A DNA stretch of 64,000 nt from Gautieria morchelliformis (GCA_015179125.1 WHVA01000025.1:310001-374000); one strand, 5' to 3'; counted from the stretch's first letter, positions 37,401 to 48,489 are shown. Translations and numbers: made by a program. The notes: a model not told the origin generated them from the sequence alone.

Positions 37401-39898
37401 AACGGAAGGAGGATCACCAAGGTTCACATACAGTCGTCGACTCTCGAAATGATTCCAAGAGCACTATGAAGACGTCAAGGTTGGTGCTTCTTTAGATTTT
37501 ATGCGGTGATTGACTAGTTTTCAATCAGTCGCCCCGCATCGTTACGCACACGCTGCGCTGAGGTGCAGGAAGAGTGTGCAATACCTATAGAATACTTTTT
37601 GGAACGGAAGGAGGAGGATCACCATGGTTCAGATACAGTCGTCGAATCTCGAAATGATTCCAAGAGCACTATGAAGACGTCAAGGTTGGTGCTTGTTTAG
37701 ATTCTATGCGATCGTTAACTAGTTTCAACCAGTCTTCACGAGTTATTACCTGCACGCTGCGCTGAGGTGCAGGAAGAGTGTGCGATACCTACAGAATACT
37801 TTTTGAAACGGAAGGAGGATCACCATGGTTCAGATACAGTCGTCGACTCTCGAAATGATTCCAAGAGCACTATGAAGACGTCAAGGTTGGTGTTTCTTTA
37901 GATTTTATGCGGTGATTGACTAGTTTCAATCAGTCGCCCCGCATTGCTACGCCCACGCCGCGCTGAGGTGCAAGCAGAGTGCGCGAGTCCTCTGCTGAAA
38001 CGGAAGGAGGATCCCCAAGGGTCAAATACAGTCGTCGACGAGGAGTCATTTATATTTGATCCGTTAGAGATACAGCGGGAGTCGACAATCCGTAAGGTCG
38101 CATCGCGCTCGGCCCCTACAAATACTCCTCCCCCCAAATATCCACGCCGCGCACGACAAGTTTCAATCAGTCGCCCCGCATCGTTACGCCCACGCTGCGC
38201 TGAGGTGCAGGAAGAGTGTGCGATACCTATAGAATACTTTTTGGAACGGAAGGAGGAGGATCACCATGGTTCAGATACAGTCGTCGAATCTCGAAATGAT
38301 TCCAAGAGCACTATGAAGACGTCAAGGTTGGTGTTTCTTTAGATTTTATGCGGCGATTGACTAGTTTTCAATCAGTCGCCCCGCATTGCTACGCCCACGC
38401 TGCGCTGAGGTGCAGGAAGAGTGCGCGAGGCCTCTACACGGCTTCCTGAGACGGAAGGAGGAGGATCACCATGGTTCAGATACAGTCGTCGAATCTCGAA
38501 ATGATTCCAAGAGCACTATGAAGACATCAAGGTTGGTGTTTCTTTAGATTTTATGCGGTGATTGACTAGTTTCAATCAGTCGCCCCGCATTGCTACGCCC
38601 ACGCCGCGCTGAGGTGCAAGCAGAGTGCGCGAGTCCTCTGCTGAAACGGAAGGAGGATCCCCAAGGGTCAAATACAGTCGTCGACGAGGAGTCATTTATA
38701 TTTGATCCGTTAGAGATACAGCGGGAGTCGACAATCCGTAAGGTCGCATCGCGCTCGGCCCCTACAAATACTCCTCCCCCCAAATATCCACGCCGCGCAC
38801 GACAAGTTTCAATCAGTCGCCCCGCATCGTTACGCCCACGCTGCGCTGAGGTGCAGGAAGAGTGTGCGATACCTATAGAATACTTTTTGGAACGGAAGGA
38901 GGAGGATCACCATGGTTCAGATACAGTCGTCGAATCTCGAAATGATTCCAAGAGCACTATGAAGACGTCAAGGTTGGTGTTTCTTTAGATTTTATGCGGT
39001 GATTGACTAGTTTCAATCAGTCGCCCCGCATTGCTACACCCACGCTGCGCTGAGGTGCAGGAAGAGTGTGCGATACCTATAGAATACTTTTTGAAACGGA
39101 AGGAGGAGGATCACCATGGTTCAGATACAGTCGTCGACTCTCGAAATGATTCCAAGAGCACTATGAAGACATCAAGGTTGGTGTTTCTTTAGATTTTATG
39201 CGGTGATTGACTAGTTTTCAATCAGTCGCCCCGCATTGCTACGCCCACGCTGCGCTGAGGTGCAGGCAGAGTGCGCGAGTCCTCTACACGGCTTTCTGGG
39301 ACGGAAGGAGGAGGATCGCCAAGGTTCAGATACAGTCGTCGACTCTCGAAATGATTCCAAGAGCACTATGAAGACATCAAGGTTGGTGTTTCTTTAGATT
39401 TTATGCGGTGATTGACTAGTTTCAATCAGTCGCCCCACTTTGTTACGCCCACGCCGCGCTGAGGTGCAAGCAGAGTGCGCGAGTCCTCTGCTGAAACGGA
39501 AGGAGGATCCCCAAGGGTCAAATACAGTCGTCGACGAGGAGTCATTTATATTTGATCCGTTAGAGATACAGCGGGAGTCGACAATCCGTAAGGTCGCATC
39601 GCGCTCGGCCCCTAAAAATACTCCTCCTCCCAAATATCCACGCCGCGCACGACACACTTATTCGATGGAGTTCATACCCCGGAAGGACATGCCAACCGCT
39701 CCCCCTGAACATTCCTTAATTGACGTTTTCGGGCCGATCATTCTTTGTGCGGATATTCTCCCTCAGCGGCAGGAGAAGAAAGGTGATACAGCGGTTTTCG
39801 ACCCCAGATTTGTCGGGTACTGCCCGCCCTTCAGGCGTGCAGAGATACAAGCAGAGTCTTCCGTCCTGAATTTGGCCCACCTCGCTCGACGCTGGTAG
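34412..39898 (+). CDS. 20-exon tandem-module membrane-protein candidate
   Basis: Exon 1 (34,412-35,280) is followed by 19 exons at 35,329, 35,533, 35,713, 35,914, 36,115, 36,316, 36,517, 36,719, 36,921, 37,125, 37,327, 37,529, 37,733, 37,934, 38,376, 38,580, 39,021, 39,226 and 39,430. Each break has phase 2, and all exons before the last are multiples of three, so the total is about 1,522 aa with no internal stop. Exon 1 has a hydrophobic N-terminus (VYVFLQGFIALYIIAVTV), five 26-residue repeats (SPVTPDIFVQEHSVSFN), and a second membrane segment (CWLALGILLGTAGTLGLF) followed by basic residues. Each later module reads RPALLRPRCAEVQEEC, AIPIEYFLKRKEDHQ, GSDTVVDSRNDSK, STMKTS. The tail lacks known motifs. 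I recognise no family. Predicted membrane location is inference; splicing needs RNA support. Confidence 0.75.
34591..34974 (+). repeat. 78-bp coding minisatellite (5 units) in exon 1
   Basis: Units start at 34,591, 34,669, 34,741, 34,819 and 34,897; spacing is 78 bp except one of 72 bp. They alternate between two versions (VTxDxFVQEH and ITPDIFVQEQ) encoding Ser/Pro-rich 26-residue repeats between the two hydrophobic segments. The array is also open on the opposite strand, which I regard as incidental. Confidence 0.92.
35281..39429 (+). repeat. Tandem exon-intron array (19 near-identical introns)
   Basis: The repeating unit is an exon of 153 bp (156 or 132 in variants) plus an intron of 48 or 49 bp, so the basic period is about 201 bp. 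Introns start GTTGGTG[TC]TT, have a TTGACTAG or TTAACT branch-like motif, and end TTTCAATCAG. Two exon versions exist: CGCCCCGCATTGCTACGC and CTTCACGAGTTATTACC starts. In the first half they alternate as dimers, each with its own intron version in front. Intron copies are as conserved as exon copies, so the unit spread by DNA duplication and not by retroposition of mRNA. Confidence 0.9.
37934..39225 (+). repeat. 646-bp higher-order duplication within the array
   Basis: The block 37,934-38,579 (a 393-bp long exon, a 49-bp intron, a 156-bp exon and a 48-bp intron) is followed by a second block from 38,580. The 393-bp exon is repeated with an identical translation; the following exon then diverges. 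This is a larger unit layered on the basic 201-bp repeat. Confidence 0.85.
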
Positions 39899-39909
39899 CT
39901 CTACATTCT

Positions 39910-40077
39910 GTTTCTCAGAAATTAACATAATATAATAATAATAAATAAGAAGATAAAAGTAGGCAGGAATGTAGAGCTACCAGAAAGCTGGTAGCTCTAC
40001 ATTCCTGCCTACTTTTATCTCTTATTCTTTTTGTATTGCCATTTATTATTATTATATTATGTTAATTTCTGAGAAAC
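39910..40077. repeat. Long palindrome at the 3' end of the repeat gene
   Basis: The arms 39,910-39,983 and 39,988-40,077 form a hairpin around a 4-nt loop (AAAG). They match almost perfectly except for about 16 extra bases in the right arm. The right arm begins with an exact 18-bp copy (39,987-40,004) of the stop-codon region of the gene (39,891-39,908). Its position just after the stop codon means it would fold in the 3' UTR of the transcript. Confidence 0.92.
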
Positions 40078-42343
40078 TAAGCAACTACAGTAATATTCCT
40101 AACTACTTATCCGTCCCATGCGTAGTGTATATAGAATTTGCTACTCTTCGCAGTGTAGGGTCGCATTTTCGCCGCGCACGGGGAATTTGCAGTTTGCTCA
40201 TATGGGAGATCAGAGGGCGACCTAGAATCTGTAGGGAAGAATGTGCCGATGAGCGATCGTTTTACAGTGGACATCGCCATGTCGATTCGGTAACGGCTCA
40301 GGCTGTAACGATAGGTATACAGTACCGGTAGCGAAAACAATGTATTAGTACGGGCCCACCAAATACCCGGGATATGGGCCGGACGGTTTTCCTGACCTCA
40401 ACTGTTGGATGTATAGCTGGCACGAGTTTCCAATGCTACTTATTCATATTCTCGGATAACGACGTATCCCATCAAATCATCTTCGGCGCAAATGAAGAGG
40501 CGTCTCTTGAAGGAACTTGGCACCAATATTGGCAATGGTCTGGTCTTTTGATGCATTGGCCATGATGTTCTCCATTCCTCACCAACGATTCAATAGCACT
40601 CTACTCGGATACGGTCCTGTGCTACACCGTTGCACACCAAGGCCCTAATATTGGTTGTAAGGAGTGCCATAGGTGATCCGACAAATGGAGTCGAGGTACA
40701 AAGGCAGTGGCAGCCGATAGCAGACCAGCAGCAGACCAGCAGCAGTCCTAACATGGTGATTAGCTCCTGTTTGAGGCGTTCCTTTGAATAAGGTGTGTGC
40801 CATACTTATATATGTCTGTCGACCTCTGATTCTCGCCTGCCAATAAAGGTTGCAGTGGATAACAGTACTGTAAGTCTCGAGCTGTGGTGGGTACCCGAAT
40901 GGAGATCCCCATGTACACACCTATAGCTGCATCAATCAACTCTCTTTGGTGGTTTGCTACTGCTGCCAGGATGCGTGTCGGCCGGATGTGATTATAACTT
41001 CGTGGGCTCCCACTTAGCACTTACATCATTACTCACACTGCTCACATTACTGCATGCAGCGACAAATTTGAATTTGATACTATTGAGTACCCCCTGTTGC
41101 CTTCATGAAGGAAACCTACAGGTGGCCACAATGTAACCCGGGGACGCGACTCACCGCTCAGATCTCACACCGCTCAAAGCCGCAACCGAAATACGAACTT
41201 ATGGCAAATAGAACGCCAGTCGCCAGTTTGCCAGTTGCCAGATGCCAGTTGGACCAATTCGACGGTCCAACCTCGTTTCGATATCTTTGGTTGTGTGCAG
41301 CTTCCCTGATGGCGACCTCTAGTCAAATTCTCTTTATATAACTGATACCTGGGACAACAAACCTGGCTCGAGTCACTGCCACGACATGCGGTAACAGCGC
41401 ACCATCATTCTGCACAGCCTCATATTTCATGGACCCAGGCCAACCGGGAGCCTCCGATTTTATCTCCATTTGCTCCACTCTTGGTTATTTGTCGATCTTG
41501 CCAATTGTCAATTGTTGACAGTACCATCTTTCATCGATGGCCGAGGTCAACAGCTCGCCAACTTTCAAATTCAAATACTTATATCTATCATGCCCTGTGA
41601 CATCCTTTGAAGCTTTAAGATTCCTTATTCGCGCGATTGGAATCTAACAGCTTTGTGGCGGCGGCTCGGGCTATCCAGGCCTGAGACCTATGACGTAGTA
41701 CCAATGGTCATTCTGGGATGATCGATACGGCTTACTAAATGCATTTCAACCGAGGACTCAGGCTGGCTATGCATCCATATCAAAGTCATTGATGGGCAGC
41801 CAACTTCCGTATCTTACTTTGGGACCTTGGCATGACCATCCAATTGAGGAAAACCGCCTCCGTTGATTGAAGTCCACGAAGTATATAAAAGCGCACAAGG
41901 AATGCGTATAGTTGTGTGGACTCGCATGCACCACCATGGAATGATCATTGCTGAAAAGCATAATGTTGAGCGTTAAGATAACCCTCGTGTTGAGATTCTT
42001 GGAATGGCCTTAATACATCAAGCGGATCGTAAATCCACCTCTTGTATTCAAGAGAATAATGCGCCCATATATCCAAGTCAGACTGGGGGGCTGTTACACT
42101 CTTACATCGTTTCGAGACAATTCACCCCAGCGGACTCTACGACACTGTGTGCGCCATCGGACCGGTGTTGCGAGCCCGCTTCTTCCAGTGAGCCAGACGC
42201 CTCATCATTATAAGGTAGCATGTGATGCTGTAGAATAGCTGTGCTTCCAGGCTGCGAACCGCAGGCAGTCACGGTCTTTGAACTCCGCCCAAATTCGGTA
42301 CATAAAAGGCGCCCCATTCGTCGCCACTCTCCTTAGTGCCATC
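40078..42343. other. Intergenic region
   Basis: No supportable gene in 2.27 kb. Small features only: a CAG/GACCAGCAG repeat at 40,718-40,745, GCCAGTT repeats around 41,213-41,252, and ATATAAAAGC at about 41,882. ORFs here are short and lack domain or splice evidence. Confidence 0.5.
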
Positions 42344-45030
42344 ATGTCCCCCACCCAGTTCAAGTTGGTCCAGACTGGACGAAACGCGCTCATGCGCCGT
42401 GTTACCTTCGCGGAACAGCCTACTTGGTTCTCTCTCGCGTCTCGTATCGAAGGGCTTTACGGTATTCCCCTTCAAGATGTGGGGGTATCCTACATCGATA
42501 CGTACGTACATACATCAGCATCCAGAGTTGGCCGTAACTGACGTCACGTCCTAATTTTCAGAGATGGGTGAGTGCACGCATTGTGGCAACATTCCCTGTG
42601 ACTCATAATTTGATCTTAGAGATGAGATAACCCTCAGTACCCATGAGGAATTGCGTGACTACTACGTTACGGTGTCTTCCGGGTGCAACAGCCCCATCAA
42701 GTTCACCGTCAAGAACATTGGGCATATGAGAGCGCAACACAGAGCCAACCCCCCTCACCAACCGTCTTCCGGCAATAACATGTTTGAATTTATTGTGGAA
42801 GACGATTGGCGCCCTTTCTCGAGATCCGACGCGCCCCCTCCGCCCCCACCCAAGAGCCCAAGCAGCGCCTTTGTCGAAACTGTTAGTAGTAGCGTCACTG
42901 TGGAGCCACCTGCACGCAGCGACACCTCCTCGCCACTTAACCTTGTGGAGGCGGGCGAGAAGAACGAAAATGTTCCTCAGGTTAAGGGGCGTTTTTTGGC
43001 GGTATCTGATAGCTCGGACGCATCGTCTGTTTCTGTCCTCCACGACGATGTTCCTGACAAGCAGCCCGTTCACGTCTATGAGTATGACACCGAACAAGGA
43101 TATGTCCGCGAGGAGTCCCGTTCAAGGTCGAGCCGTTTGTCGAAGCCGCTAACGCCGCAGCCCTTCATAATTAGACCGCCTTCTATTTCACGCTCGGACT
43201 CAAGTTCAAGAACCCCATCACCTCTGATGCGTGGGCGGATGGGACCACGTTCGGTATCCCCTTCCAGGTCGCGCTCTGGGTCCTATTCCAGGGTCGTGCC
43301 AGTGTTACATATGACCCCTCCGTCATCCAAAGGATTCCCTTCCCCCAAGGTTAATGCTCATCCCCTCCCCGATCCCCCGAGCCCTGTCCTGCCTTCCGGC
43401 CCTTCAATTCCTGACGGCCAATCGCGACAGCGTAACCTACCCGAGGCAGCGCCGTCGCCTTCTCTGACCAAGGACGTTGCCGACCTTCTTAACGCTCTAA
43501 CGAATGCCTTTGGGGCTCATCCTGAGCTTTCTGAAGGGTTGAAAAACATAGTCAGGAATGCCGGCCAAGGGGCGTACTGGGCCGCAGAGCGTGATGCGAT
43601 GGTCAACGACGCCATCAGAGCCGCGGAATCCGCGCAGGACGGACTGGCACAGGCCGCAGAACATGCTCAAGAGGAAGCTGGTCGTAAAGTATCTGAGGCA
43701 TTGAATGGTGTGTTTAAGGCGCTGGGAAGTATCATCAACAACTCTACCATGGATCGACCGCTCCAACCCATCATAATCGAACATGCATATACTCGAGACA
43801 GATCTCTATCTCCAATTGTCCGCGCTCGTCCTCTTTCTCGCTCTCCTGTTCGCTCTCTTTCCCGACATCGTGCTGCGGCTGATTCTCCAGTCCGAGTAGA
43901 CTCTGGAAGGCCTGATGGCGGACCCATAGCTCCCCCGGACCCCTACCCGTTAAGGTCTTCCCCGCCTCCGGGCCATTATCAATGCCGTCCTCCACCTCCA
44001 GGCCCACCGTTTGCCCATTTTCACGGACCTCCACACATGAGGTATCACTACCCCGGTCCGCCTCCACCCCCGCCTCCTCGTCCTCTGCCACTAGGCTCGG
44101 CCCACCCGAGGGCTTTTGAGCCAGTTTTTGGCCACCAACGTATGTATTCCCGAGGGTGGGCTGGGCCTCATGAACCACTCCAAGGGCTGAGACGGAGTAA
44201 TACTCTTCCGGGCAGGTTTGGCGGACCGGGAGTTGGTCCCGTTGGTCCCCCCCCATTTGGCCCTCATTACATACCACCGCTTATAAGATCATCGTCGAGC
44301 CGTATGCCTCAACCTCCCCATACGACGACGATCCCTTCTAGTGCTCGCAAGGCCCAACTCGAGGAAGCCAAAGAGTACTATAAGGCGACGAAGGAAGAAT
44401 GGAGAAGGTAAGTCATAAACACGTGTATTGCTCCGTTGCGTTCAGCTTGGTGTCAACAGGGAGAAAGAAGCGAGAAGGAAAGAAAAAGAGCTGCGAGAGG
44501 CGAGACGGATGGAAAGGATAAAGCAGAGAGAGATGCGAGGTGCCCCCATCCGCCAGGTCATGGTCTACTCAGATGTGGAGGAGGAGGAGGAGAACAGACC
44601 GCCTCCAGTCCCGTTAGTATTCTAGTATGATATAAAGGGTCGCTGAGTTGTATTGATCTCTGTGTCGAAGCCCTCATCCCGCAGAGCTCTTCGCCGCCTC
44701 TCCGCGAGGAGCTCTGAATGGAGGATTCAAACAATCCTCCAGCCAAAGGACCACTGAGGAAGGTCGCCGATATGAGCTATTCAGCAGGCTTGCAGGGGTG
44801 AGAGACTTGCATCGGTGTGGTTGAAACATTCTCTGAATATCATTCAGATGGGTTTCACCCCTCGAGAACACCCTCAGCTAGAGGCCCTCGCAGTCAAGCA
44901 TCTGCGTCAGCAATCTGAGAACTATAATGTAGAAGATGTTATCGCCAACTTGATGGAAGAGCTCTTCCATCCACACCCTGAAGGCTCTGGGTCTGGGGTT
45001 GCGCCAATTCCTGGCGCGTGGGACATATGA
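42344..45030 (+). CDS. PB1-domain protein with proline-rich and coiled-coil regions
   Basis: Six exons join in frame to about 804 aa: 42,344-42,501, a 6-nt microexon 42,562-42,567, 42,620-44,407, 44,460-44,612, 44,671-44,797 and 44,848-45,030. Residues 1-85 form a PB1 domain: FKLVQTGRNALMRRVTF (basic cluster with Lys), IEGLYGIPLQDVGVSYIDTDGDEITL (acidic OPCA-type motif) and HEELRDYYV. The middle is Ser/Pro-rich and disordered, with an amphipathic stretch (about residues 370-450, ADLLNALTNAFGAH) and very Pro-rich segments. A charged coiled coil (KEARRKEKELREARRMERIKQREM) precedes the C-terminus. PB1 domains mediate protein-protein pairing, so a scaffold role is likely. Function unknown. Confidence 0.82.
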
Positions 45031-45226
45031 AGAATGACGTGGGCGTAAGGCTGTAAGAGTAGTCGTGGGCTTAGTTTCTCTGCCTTGTCTGTATAGTAGT
45101 GTGAAAATGAAATCCCCATATTTATATGTCATTTGGGCTATCACGTGTTAGATTCGTACGGGACGCCGCGAAGTGGGCTCCGGAACGGATAGCGTTCCTG
45201 CATTCCACTGCGTCCTTCCTTTACCT
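45031..45226. promoter_or_regulatory. Short intergenic and promoter region of the carrier gene
   Basis: Only about 196 bp separate the PB1 gene stop from the inferred carrier start. It contains a CACGTG E-box core (45,142-45,147), the site type bound by bHLH factors. No direct link to the bHLH gene at 26,228 can be claimed. Confidence 0.35.
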
Positions 45227-46614
45227 ATGGTCAGTCCTTTGAACTGCTGTTATAGCTGTTGTCTAATTGTGCTCGCGGAAAGAGTGCAGACGAAGCGAAG
45301 CCGGTGGAGTCTGCTGCTTCTGCTGCGGCCAAAAGCACGGCGAATTCCGTCAAGGCCTTCGTCGCGGGTGGCTTCGGAGGCGTGTCTGCAGTTCTAGTCG
45401 GTACGCGTGTGTTGAAAGGAACGCCTTTGAATTAATGCATTGATTCCTGGGGCGCCAGGTCATCCCTTTGACTTGACGAAGACGCGGCTGCAGACCGCTG
45501 AAGCTGGAGCCTACACTGGTGCATTGGATGTTGTGCGGAAAGCAATAGCTAGAGATGGCGTAACTGGGTATCTGCCATTTTTTATGTATCTCTCTACAGT
45601 TCAACAGCTTTTCCACAGCCTTTACAGAGGCGTAGTCCCCCCGCTGTTGGGCGTGACGCCAATTTTCGCCATTTCCTTTTGGGTGAGCTCAGTCTTCGCA
45701 TATATTCCCACATAAAGTCACCATCACTGAGAGACATGATGTTAGGCATATGATACCTCAAAGAACCTCATCTATGCCGTCACGCCCAATCGCAACTCGC
45801 CGGCCCTAAGCATTTCTGAACTTGCAGTCGCTGGCTTCCTTTCTGCCGTTCCGACAACCCTTGTCACTGCCCCTGTGGAACGTGCCAAGGTGCTCTTGCA
45901 GGTACAAGGCCAAGGCGGCGGCCAGAAATACAAGGGCGTGTTCGACGTCTTCAAGGTCTTGTATCGGGAAGGCGGCGTGCGCAGTATTTTTCGTGGAACC
46001 GGTGCGACCCTGGCAAGGGACGGACCGGGAAGTGCTGCGTAAGTCAGGCAAAATGCAAGTTTTCTAATCGAGGCTGATCGTGCAAGCTCGGGGAACGTCC
46101 ATACAGATATTTTGCGGCATATGAAGTCGCTAAGAAAGCGTTGACTCCTGCTGGGTCTGATCCCTCCAAGCTCAATCTCGGAGCAATCATCATGGCTGGT
46201 GGAACTGCAGGTGTCGCCATGTGGAGCATTGCAATCCCTCCTGACGTATGTTATCGAGATGGAGCCCTCTTATACACTCAATCAATGCATGACAGGTCCT
46301 GAAATCTCGATTGCAATCGGCACCTTCAGGTACTTACACTGGATTCCTGGACTGTGCACGAAAGACGATTGCAGCGGATGGCGTCGGCGCCCTTTGGAAA
46401 GGGTTTGGACCGGCCATGGCAAGAGTGCGTGTACCCTCTCTTTTTTTTCCCGTTGCGTATGCTGACCATATTCGTAGGCGTTTCCAGCAAATGCGGCTAC
46501 TTTCGTAAGCCCAGTTTACTTGCCGAGTAGTCATGTCGACTATGCTGATTTTCCCTTCCATGAATGCAGCTAGGGGTCGAGGCCTCGCGAAAGGCTTTGG
46601 ATAAATTATTTTAA
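45227..46614 (+). CDS. Mitochondrial carnitine/acylcarnitine-type carrier
   Basis: Nine exons give about 307 aa: 45,227-45,233, 45,290-45,400, 45,459-45,567, 45,619-45,682, 45,746-46,038, 46,107-46,245, 46,296-46,424, 46,478-46,504 and 46,570-46,614. The first exon is inferred (7 nt, weak donor). The three carrier repeats show HPFDLTKTRLQ, APVERAKVLLQ and IPPDVLKSRLQ, fitting PX[DE]XX[KR]. GHPFDLTKTRLQTA, YTGALDVV, GLYRGVVPPLLGVTPIFAISFW and ALWKGFGPAMARAFPANAATFLG match carnitine/acylcarnitine carriers. It should sit in the inner mitochondrial membrane with six helices and exchange acylcarnitine for carnitine. The exact substrate is inferred from similarity. Confidence 0.9.
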
Positions 46615-46766
46615 TAGTATCTTGGCTGTTGTTCCAAGACGTATGTCTGCTTGTCTCTTAGAGGTACCAAACAATGCGCCATTGTATGCCGGTTCATCTA
46701 GAAGGAAGCACCACGTGTGCTAGATTGTATATCCAATACTTATGTAGGGACGGTCATGGAAAAATA

Positions 46767-48206
46767 TTACCTTCCTTGGCGTACTGTTCGACCTCGACTG
46801 CCGCTCGCGGTCTGAAAACGATTCTCCTTTCCTTCTGGAACGACTGTCAAACGAGGGCCATTGACCCGTTTCCAGGGCATGTACATATGCCCCCCTCGGG
46901 ATATTGCCTGTGAAAAGCTCTCCACACCGTCGACAACCCGCTCACGAAAGTGTGTGGAAGTCCAGGTGTCAATATTGCGGAGCAGGAGGTATACTCGAAG
47001 AATGTCACTTGGCTGATCCAAGCTCCACTCGTGAAACACAGGTCCGGAATCTCCACCTGCACCAGGATATGGAGCCGAGAAAACAGTCTAGTGGAACTTC
47101 AGCCCAAACATTTCACCCACATATTTTACTCACAGGGTAACCCCTCTGGTCAGTGCACCAGTCCACATGAGCACGCACGGTACCGTCAGCCCATACTAAC
47201 CCAAAAACACAAGCATCGATTTGCATCGAGTAAAGCATACGGGCTGCAGCTGCAGTAGCCATCCTGTTCTGTCTGTACGCATGCTCCAGCAATTCATGTG
47301 CAGGCTTCTTGTCTTCCCAAAAACTGCTTGCAAATTCAAAGCATGGTGTCTCAGGTGGTTGCGAACATGGTGTACTCTGGTATCGGAACGAGTGCTCCAG
47401 TAGCACTTGTGAATGCTTGGTAATTTCAGGGTGAACGTTCAACGTCTTGTAAGGCGATTTCACAGAATGTGAAAGGTGACGTATAGTTGAAGCCTTTACG
47501 AATGTGACACAATCGGGGACTGCATTCTTTGGATGCAATACCCTGTGCGCCTCACCGGAAGGACGTCGATGAGGCTGCGGCAACGATATGGAACACTGAC
47601 ATCTTGGGCCAGAGTCAAGAGCAGCACACTTAGCTGCGTCATCTTCATCTGGAACTGACCACATACCGATAAGTCGATCGGTGAATGGCAGTGCTTCGAA
47701 AAAGATTATACACGTTGGCGGCATAATCTGCCTCTGACCATTTCTCACCGTCCCGACGCATGCTTTGAAGACGTTTCCATGCCAGTCGAACAGTCGTGAG
47801 TTCCTCAAACAGTTCGTGTGTTTCAGGTGCGCTATACGTGATCGTATCTGAGAAAAGCTCAGGACTTGAACTATATGCACCCTGCAGAAATTCTAGGAGT
47901 GAAGGAGACAGCGCTTTGATCTGTTGTGAAAAGGCTGACTCCTGCAATTGAATCAGGATGCAGCAATGGTTTTCACGAGGCCTAGTACCTCTTCCACCCA
48001 GGATGTCGGTATTCGTTCGGAGACATTAAAAACATATTCGGCATCAGCAGCCAAGTCTTCTGGCAGATCTGAGAATGCGACCTGTTCGCAGCCTTGATGT
48101 GATGCCCACGTCTCGAAGTGTCTAATGTTCCTCGCGACTCTGGGGAAGCTAAGATGTAAGTCGACTGTGGCTTAAGAAAAAAAAATACCTACTCGGATGC
48201 TGACAT
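46767..48206 (-). CDS. Unrecognised fungal protein
   Basis: On the minus strand exon 1 is 14 nt (48,206-48,193, MSAS). It splices to 48,139-47,989 (RNIRHFETWASHQGCEQV), then to 47,941 onward (SAFSQQIKALSPSLLEFLQG). The next segments (PHRRPSGEAHRVLHPKNAVPDCVTFV, FASSFWEDKKPAHELLEHAYR, ACVFGLVWADGTVRAHVDWC) need one or two more introns near 47,620-47,680 that I cannot place with certainty. The last exon (47,097-46,767) begins TVFSAPYPGAGGDS and ends after a basic tail. The HVDW segment also occurs in the divergently transcribed neighbour. No enzyme motif, signal peptide or membrane segment is apparent. Confidence 0.7.
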
Positions 48207-48489
48207 GAGTCTGCTAGAAGCAACCGTGGCCGGTTCCACAGACTCTCGCCCCGGTGTGGCAAACACCACCACCCTCTTAGCCTTGCGGTGCGGGGGAGAG
48301 GCGGGGGAGGGTGGCAGGTGCGGATGGGACATGGAGGAGAAAAAGATTCGGGGGCTGCATCAGACGTCTGAGCGCCTGGCACAGCAAGAGGCTGAAGCTT
48401 GATATGTCACGCGTGACCGACAAACAACGCGTCCAACCGGCACGTGACCTGGAGCCAAACAGCACACAGTAAACGCGACGCCAATACTC
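48207..48489. promoter_or_regulatory. Shared divergent promoter
   Basis: 283 bp between two start codons on opposite strands, containing GC-rich runs (GGGGGAGAGGCGGGGGAGG) and a CACGTGAC E-box (48,440). The layout suggests coordinated expression of the two flanking genes; no further site can be supported. Confidence 0.5.

Noticed and set aside
35281-39429. Array interpreted as a non-coding satellite with pseudo-exons
   Set aside because: Nineteen junctions of the same phase, all exon lengths in frame and no stop over about 1,220 codons are very unlikely without coding selection. It remains untested by RNA.
43771-44277. A 168-codon minus-strand ORF in the PB1 gene
   Set aside because: Antisense to the Pro-rich coding region; the sense frame has the PB1 domain, splicing and a coiled coil.
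45142-45147. CACGTG E-box as a proven target of the bHLH factor at 26,228
   Set aside because: A 6-bp site is expected by chance at this length and no evidence connects the two genes; only noted.
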